NCBI GenBank assembly: GCA_015178975.1 | Contig: WHVD01000005.1 | Coordinates: 186,001 to 250,000, forward strand | Source: Hysterangium stoloniferum | Taxonomy: Eukaryota; Basidiomycota; Agaricomycetes; Hysterangiales; Hysterangiaceae | DNA length: 64,000 bases | Direction: 5' to 3' | In this document: positions 57,935 through 64,000 of the stretch, in pieces | Position numbering within the stretch: position 1 is the stretch's first letter | Layout of the letters: every line of letters starts with the position of its first letter | Notes under the pieces: generated by a model | What the model saw: only the letters and a program-made list of their open reading frames with translations | Told to the model about the DNA's origin: nothing | The model's database searches: none | Position numbers and translations under genes: made by a program

Positions 57935-59960
57935 AGTTAATAGCAGGGATTTTTAGCTGTTGAGCTCACTATTTAAAACACATCTGTAAGAGGTTATCCA
58001 AATGTTAAAACCATTTCACATACCGTTCTTATCGAGGTTGCAATGCCAGTTGAATCTGAACCATATCACATTCATCACAAATGAATGGCCTATTTCCAAG
58101 GTTACTAGCTCTTCCTTCAAGTTGACAAGCAATATGAGACCAATTATGACATTCATCACAGTGAATATAGTCATTTGTAAATCCCTGAGCTGCTTCCTCA
58201 TTACCATCACCAGTGTGTCCACAGCGACATGAGATTGGAAATACTGAAGCACTAGAACTTATCCCAGTAATCTCAGGTATTGGAGATAAGGTAGACATAG
58301 ACACAGGTTTTGGAAGTCTTTTGGGCTTTGTTTTATGAATGACTACCTGGCCTTCACTATTAGACTCTACTCTTTGAATGTATCTTTGAGGATGCTTCTG
58401 TTGGGGATAGGATGCCTCATCATCTTCATCAGATTGGATTGATATATAATATTGATTGCTGTGTTGTCTCTTGAGTGTGATATGTGCATTTGGGGTTATT
58501 TTAAATTGCTTTGGAGGCACATGAAGAATGTCTTGTGATGATATACAAATATAATCTTGAATATCCAGTCTACTGGGATTTGTAAGCCAAAATTGTTTCT
58601 CTGATGGAAATAGAGAAAATATATTAGGATTTAAAGTGGCTTGAGGCAGTGTTGTTGGAGAATTATAGTTTACAAGAATATGGTGATTAGCCAAGACTTT
58701 GTTTTGGATTTTCTGAAACTCTTCCTGAGCTTTAATTCCACATATACAACAGCATTAGTATATGAAGATGTATCTGAAACTGTCTGAATCTTCTCTTCAA
58801 GGTATTGTGATATGGTACTTTTTTGTATTTTTACTGAGGATCCTGAATGATGTAAACCATCATGCTCATAGATAGTATTGCCATTATGGAACCTTGATGT
58901 AAAGTGTTGAACAGATGGTGAATAGATAGCTTTGCTACAAGGTTATAGTGGAGACCTTTAAGATGGCTTGAATTCTGAAATAATTTGAGCTTTTTAGGCA
59001 GACACCATGTCTCTGTCAACCCCTCATAATCTAGGACAAAATAAGCATGAGAGGAATGTGTATCCAGATTTCCATTATAGAGGGTGTACTCTTGCATATC
59101 TGTTCACTTGTACACCTTTTCCAACAAGATTCTATATGATCTGAGCTTGGAAGAACCTGTGAGTATAACCATGATTGCAAATTGCCATTTGCCATCTGGT
59201 AATGTTTGAGTTGAAGGTAGTGAACTGTTTGTGTCTTTGGCAGGCTGGTGAGTTGATAATGGACCTCTTGTTGGGCTTTACAAGAGCAGAGTTGGATTAT
59301 TTGGGCTTCAAGAAATGGAAGTGTTGCATTATCACAAGAATGGCTATGAAACTCTCCAATAGCCCTCTCAAACCAACCCATAAGAACATCAGGCTCTTTA
59401 ATTGCTTTGATAAACCTCTTTTGAAGGAGTTGTTCACATAATTGATCATGTTTGGTAGAAATCAATATATTCTCTTGACTATTGAATATCCCACCAACAG
59501 TAATTAAACACTCTTCAAAAATATGGTATAACAATGAGAGTAATCACTGAGTATCCAGTTGTGAAAAATCTTGATGTAATGCTTGCCAATGGTGATCAAC
59601 TGCCTGGGATATGAGTTCAAGAGAAGTATCCAACCAACAAGAGTTTTCTTTCCATGGGTATCCTGGAATAAAGACAGATTTCTTTTTCTTGCCTTTGGTA
59701 CCAAGGATAAGTGCCTTGGCAGTATCTGGTGGACAACCATCATTTTGAAATCTTTTAGAAATTGGATTTCGATGGACTTTAGTTCGTCCTAACCGATGAG
59801 CATTCTTAGTCCAAGGTTTCATAGTCCAATATGCCACTGGTATCCTTGATTGCTTGGCAATACCCTGCATCTCTAAAAGATTCACAAATGAAAATAATGC
59901 TTCTAGACCTCCCATTAGTCCTAAATTGCGACCAAGCCCACTGTGAGGTATCAGCATCAT
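57935..59960 (-). pseudogene. PHD gene copy B (captured internal piece)
   Basis: Reading leftwards: LIPHSGLGRNLGL at 59950, the USP-like box NSCWLDTSLEL near 59640, a TGA at 59544-59546, then ITVGGIFNSQENI and FERAIGEFHSHSCDN, frames to about 58830, and an open frame 58694-58029. That frame ends in a PHD finger: C-x-C, then CDECHNWSHIAC and FICDEC, giving the C4HC3 order. PHD fingers bind histone tails. This copy keeps about 1 kb that copy A has lost, but lacks the gene's first exons and everything after the exon near 57940. A GTATGT donor at 58023 marks the exon end. Confidence 0.72.
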
Positions 59961-60274
59961 CTCATAATATTCTCTTAATTTTCTGTGAATTATTTAATAT
60001 TTTCTCGAATTTATTGTATTTTTATTATATTTTATTTGTGAAATGTAAGGCCTAATTCCTTTTAAATTCACATAATAATAGCATATATGATCTCATATAA
60101 TGCTATTATATCTTATTTATTTTATTATAATTTTTAAATAATTATTTATATTTTATTTACTTAGTTATTGCTTTTCAGCACATTGTTTTGCTTCAATGTG
60201 TGCATTTTCAGAGTCACATGACTTATTAGATAAGCCTCCAGTGTCAGAATATCAACAAGTCACAAATGTGACTG

Positions 60275-60435
60275 TATATTTTAAAGGAGTGTACAAGTCT
60301 TAAAGATGAAATTTTGGGTTAATGAAATATAAATTTCTAAAACATGTGGTCATAGCCAGGAGAAATAGTCTCACTTAAAAATATGAGGAGTTTTTCATAA
60401 GATTTTGTGTATTCAATGAATTGTGACTATCCTCC
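60275..60435 (-). repeat. right terminal inverted repeat
   Basis: Inverted partner of 57668-57830, ending TGTGACTATCCTCC before TTA. Confidence 0.8.
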
Positions 60436-61378
60436 TTAGTCTGATACACTCACTGCAACCCAAACTCACCTCTCTTCACGATAAAGGCGTACGAACTGAA
60501 AGAGTCATGTGAGCCTTGGAAGACTGCACACCATTGATCCGGAATCTGCCAGGCTAGTGCCTATTTTTGTCGAGGACCTAATGGGCGAGGAGTGGATCGT
60601 CGAAGGAATTGTATTACAAAATGAGGATGGTTCCATATTAGCCACCCCAATCATGGCAATTTCAAGGAATAGTGCATCAGTACCCTTAGCCAATCCATCG
60701 TTAACTCCTAAGATTATCTGATGAGGGGAGACAATCCGGATAATTCACGACCCTACTCGTTGGGCTCACAAGCCCAGGTCACTTAAGGAGAAGGATCTTA
60801 TGGCAGCTGGCACGACCAAGATTGCACACCTTATTGAAAGTCTCTCTCAACTTGAGGAGGACCGTCAATCCACCTCAGAAAGGGCTAAGCCACCTGTTCA
60901 ACCAGAGACTGCGGACAACTTCGAACCACCCAGTCCTAAGACAGCTGTGGTGGCTGATAATGAGAAACTGGCCTCAGAGGATCTTCACAAGCTGGTCAAC
61001 TTGGGACCAGATATACCAATGGAAGTTCTGCCACGTCTCAGATCAGTTTTGACTGAGAATGTTAAGGCTTTCGGAGTCGACAGACGGTTAGGGCAAGTGG
61101 AATGCAGAGTCCCTATCCCCTTGAAAGAGGGTGCCCAGCCCATCTCCATGCCTATGTTCCCCTCTTCCCCTGCCAATAGGAGAGTTATAGATGAGAAAAT
61201 GGATACCTGGTTTGAACAGGGTGTCATCGAGCCATCTAAAAGTCCCTGGGGGGCACCGGCTTTCATAGTATATCGCAATGGTAAACCACAGGTGGTCATT
61301 GACTACCGGAAGCTCAATCATCTCACTGTTCCAGATGAATTTCCTTTACCATGTCAATCGGAGATTATGCAAGCGCTG

Positions 61379-62215
61379 TGTTACGACCGGACAATCCCGC
61401 TGGACTCCGGGCACTAACCCGTACGCCCCCACACGCTACAAGCACCAATCGTCTGTTTATAGGATTTCCCGCCCGGACTCCGTTATGTCAAGACTCGTTA
61501 CGTTAGACCTCATTACGACACATATCAGTCACCGGACTTCCCCCGGACTCCGTCTCTGTCTATGTCCGTCTTCGTCCCACGCATCAGTCACCGGTCCCCG
61601 CTTAGAATCCCGTTACTGCTCTAATTGAGCCCCGTTCCCGTTTTAGTCAAATGACCTGTCACGATTTAGGACTCCGCTCCCGCTCCGTTTCCCGTTATGG
61701 GTTATGCTTTGTCACAATTCGGACTCCGCTCCGTTCCGTTCCGTTCCTAACACCAATTTGGTGTTTACTATTCCCGTTCCATGTTTTGTTAGTTTCGTTT
61801 CGCCATTACTGGATTTGGTATGTCATTCACTCCATGGTCTATATAAACTGGCAGATGTTGTACATACAATCCAGTCAGAAAATTAGCTTAGATTCCCCCA
61901 GTAATCTAATAATATTTTCCACTCTAAAACCTTACTTGATTCACATCGCTCGCACTAGTTGGAGCCCATGGGCTCCGGCGCATCTATCTCTCTCAACCAA
62001 CTCGACTCACGACCCACGACCTCCGACTTACGACCCACGACCCGACTTACGACCTATGACCCACGAACCCCGCCCGGACTCCCCGGGATCCCCGTCTGTC
62101 CGTTTGAAATTGGACAACACGATCTAGCAAGGGCACAGCCTATAAGCTGAAGCCAAGTCCTACCGGATATCCCGCGGGTTTCTCCGGAAACCCGGCCTGT
62201 GTGTGTATCCTAACA
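61379..62215 (+). repeat. solo LTR-A in Gypsy-3 RT, TSD cgctg/tgctg
   Basis: TGTTACGACCGG to GTATCCTAACA. The flanks CGCTG (61374-61378) and TGCTG (62216-62220) differ by one C-to-T change. Removing it and one flank restores the RT frame. Confidence 0.93.
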
Positions 62216-62498
62216 TGCTGTCAGGGTCAAACATCCTCTCTTCTTTCAATGCGCTAGCCGGATTTACTCAATTAGAAATGTTAGAGGACGATAAGCCCAA
62301 AAAAGCCTTCAGACCTCACAGAGGGCTGTGGCAATTTAAAAGGATGCTGTTCGGGCTTAGAAATGGTCCCTCCACATTTCAGCACATTATGCAAATGGTT
62401 TTAGCACCCTATCTATGGATCTTTTGTTTGGTTTACATCAATGACATAGTAATATTCTCTAAGAATTGGGATGATCATCTCCTTCACCTAAATCAGGT

Positions 62499-62964
62499 TG
62501 TGAAGAGTGGTAGAAGTTCAGACCGTTCTATATACGAAGAAATGAGTAGAAGAGGAGGAATCGACCTATTGGGTGCAATATAAGAGAAAGTGAGAGAGAG
62601 AGCACAAGATGACATAGTAGTCAAAGAGTGTGATGGATCAAGTGGAGGCCTCGACTGTTACAGTTCGAGGCCAGAAGTGTTAGATAGTTCAGATATTGCT
62701 ACCTATGTAGTAGCTGACATGTTACCCTGATCACCGCTTGTAGTAGACCTAGTTTATGTCTTACGAGTGGTGGTTCTTGGGTAAAAGTGTGTCTGAGTTC
62801 TAATTGGTGCCGAGTGCACCCACAAGTATACACAATGATTCGAACTAATGGAATATTCGAAGAATATAAAAGATAGATAAATATTAATAGAATGTGCAAA
62901 ATATAAATAAAATAAGAGGAGTGTTTTACCACAATGAAACTGTGGTAAAAGCATACTCCTCACA
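62499..62964 (+). repeat. solo LTR-B in Gypsy-3 RT, 466 bp, TSD caggt
   Basis: TGTGAAGAGTGG to CTCCTCACA, flanked by CAGGT (62494-62498, 62965-62969). Without it the RT reads on in frame from HLNQ to VLGAIASAGITL. Confidence 0.95.
62916..62961 (+). repeat. conserved hairpin at the end of LTR-B
   Basis: The outer stem GAGGAGT/ACTCCTC encloses an inner stem TTTTACCACA/TGTGGTAAAA around a 7-base loop. The same hairpin is kept near 26356-26399 and, reversed, near 39685-39716. Confidence 0.8.
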
Positions 62965-64000
62965 CAGGTGCTCGGCGCTATTGCTTCAGCTGGCATCACT
63001 CTCTCTCCCAATAAATGTTTTATTGGATATAATTCGATCTTGTTGTTGGGTCATAAGGTATCCAGGTTGGGTTTCTCGACCCACCAAGAGAAAGTTTGCA
63101 CTATATTGGAACTGGCCCCACCCACTAAGGTTTCTGAACTGCAATGGTTCTTTGGGATGGTCCTTTACTTTTCGGCATATATACCATTCTATTCATGGAT
63201 GGTGTCCCCTTTATTCACACTCCTAAAGAAGGGAACACCCTGGACGTGGACTGCTGAACATGTCAGAGCTTACGAGGATGTTAAAGCTGCACTAGGAGCA
63301 GCACCGGTGCTGGGACATCCCATTAGTGGGATGCCCTATTGGCTGTATACAGACGCTTCGGATTTTGCCCTAGGCTGTTGTCTCCAACAAGTCCAGAAGA
63401 TGGCTTTAGGAGACTTAATGGACACTAAAATCTATGCCCAAGCCAAGTTGGCTTTCGACCATGCACAGGATGTGCCACCCTTCATTCATCAGTATAAAAC
63501 CAAACAGCCCAAGATTGAGTGGTCGGACTCATGGGGATCCACCTTCGAGGCGACTGAAGTTACCGTTGAATGAGTCATCGCATATTGGAGTCGCACCCTG
63601 AAAAGCGCTGAACGCAACTATTCCGCTACGGAATGGGAAGCGTTAGCAGGAAGGACTAGTCCACTTCCAACCCTTCATTGAAGGTGAACATGTTCTGCTC
63701 ATTACGGACCATGCAGCTCTGCAATGGGCTAGATCGTACGAGAACACTAATCGTCGACTAGCCGCATGGGGGGCGATATACACTTCATTTCCAGGTCTCG
63801 AGATTCTACACCGAGCAGGAAGAGTTCACAGCAACGTGGACCCATTGTCCAGACTCCCTCGAGTACCAGCCTTTGTGAGCCCTATTAGAGATGACTTGCA
63901 AGCTATCACCTCGACCTCTCTGGACAAGAGTACTGAGGAAAATCTATGGAAGGACGAACCTGCTAAGAAGGCGGTCTTCTCTATCACATCCGATTCTATG

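Larger units (their letters stand above)
57668..60435. mobile_element. TIR element carrying a captured PHD-gene piece
   Basis: Long terminal inverted repeats start GGAGGATAGTCACA and end TGTGACTATCCTCC. They run for about 165 bases with close to 88% identity over the first 80. The triplet TTA lies on both sides (57665-57667, 60436-60438). Inside are a minus-strand piece of the PHD gene (about 57935-59960) and an adjoining piece of repeat Y (59961-60274), in the same arrangement as in copy A. No transposase is seen. This is the structure of a Pack-type element that captured host or other sequence. Confidence 0.75.
60509..63999 (+). pseudogene. Gypsy-3 pol: protease linker, RT, RNase H, split by two solo LTRs
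   Basis: A second gypsy lineage, running off the window edge. From 60509 one frame holds a double stop TGATGA (60719-60724), then FGVDRRLGQVECRVPIPLK and the RT start WFEQGVIEPSKSPWGAPA and VVIDYRKLN. After a solo LTR-A it continues in frame (QAL to SGSNILSSF), then AFRPHRGLWQFKRMLFGLRN and the active site YINDIVIF, where the first Asp of Y-x-DD is Asn (62440-62442). After a solo LTR-B the RT end and RNase H follow (LYTDASDFALG, EWEALA, ITDHAAL, SNVDPLSRLP). A TGA at 63571-63573 and a shift near 63648 add to the damage. No chromodomain or integrase lies inside the window. Confidence 0.92.

Overview
The window looks like a repeat-dense stretch of a basidiomycete genome, most likely an agaricomycete. 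The evidence is: short introns of about 48-69 nt with GT..AG borders and CTRAY-like branch sites; Ty3/gypsy, DIRS-like, Helitron and Tc1 relics of agaricomycete type; and a DUF6535-HEAT gene family and a PHD-finger gene family of the kind expanded in mushrooms and Rhizoctonia relatives. The genus is not proven by the sequence; Ceratobasidiaceae/Rhizoctonia is only an inference from gene style.

Layout. 1-4027: 3' half of a chromodomain Ty3/gypsy element (Gypsy-1) with a Zn2Cys6-type antisense gene and its 3' LTR. 4028-9403: AT-rich repeat (family Y), LTR fragment, broken Tc1 transposase, tRNA-derived sequences and a decayed solo LTR. 9404-20200: the only mostly repeat-free part, holding a 20-exon gene (13262-18159, 1253 aa, two membrane segments, unknown function), a possible small secreted protein and a perfect 52-bp hairpin. 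20200-28804: a PHD-finger gene (copy A) split by a three-level nest of solo LTRs. 29608-33080: a dead DUF6535-HEAT gene split by a solo LTR. 33390-36732: Helitron helicase and DIRS-like gag/RT relics. 37202-42897: a decayed minus-strand gypsy element (Gypsy-2). 42898-53860: HEAT-exon arrays interrupted by solo LTRs and by a DIRS-like RT-RNaseH element. 54501-57450: elements of a small TIR family (Z). 57668-60435: a TIR element carrying a captured piece of the PHD gene. 60440-63999: a third gypsy pol (Gypsy-3) interrupted by two solo LTRs.

Three themes connect the parts. First, at least ten insertions can be delimited to the base by 5-bp target-site duplications, and nearly all are solo LTRs, so LTR-LTR recombination has been active. 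Removing them restores reading frames in at least three genes. Second, decay is dominated by changes that fit C to T at CpG: CGA to TGA stops, and catalytic Asp to Asn changes. Third, gene structure has evolved by exon duplication: the HEAT arrays are tandem copies of one 117-nt exon plus one ~49-nt intron, and the 20-exon gene repeats a two-exon cassette three times.

All gene models were made by hand from splice signals and frame continuity. No database search or transcript data was available.
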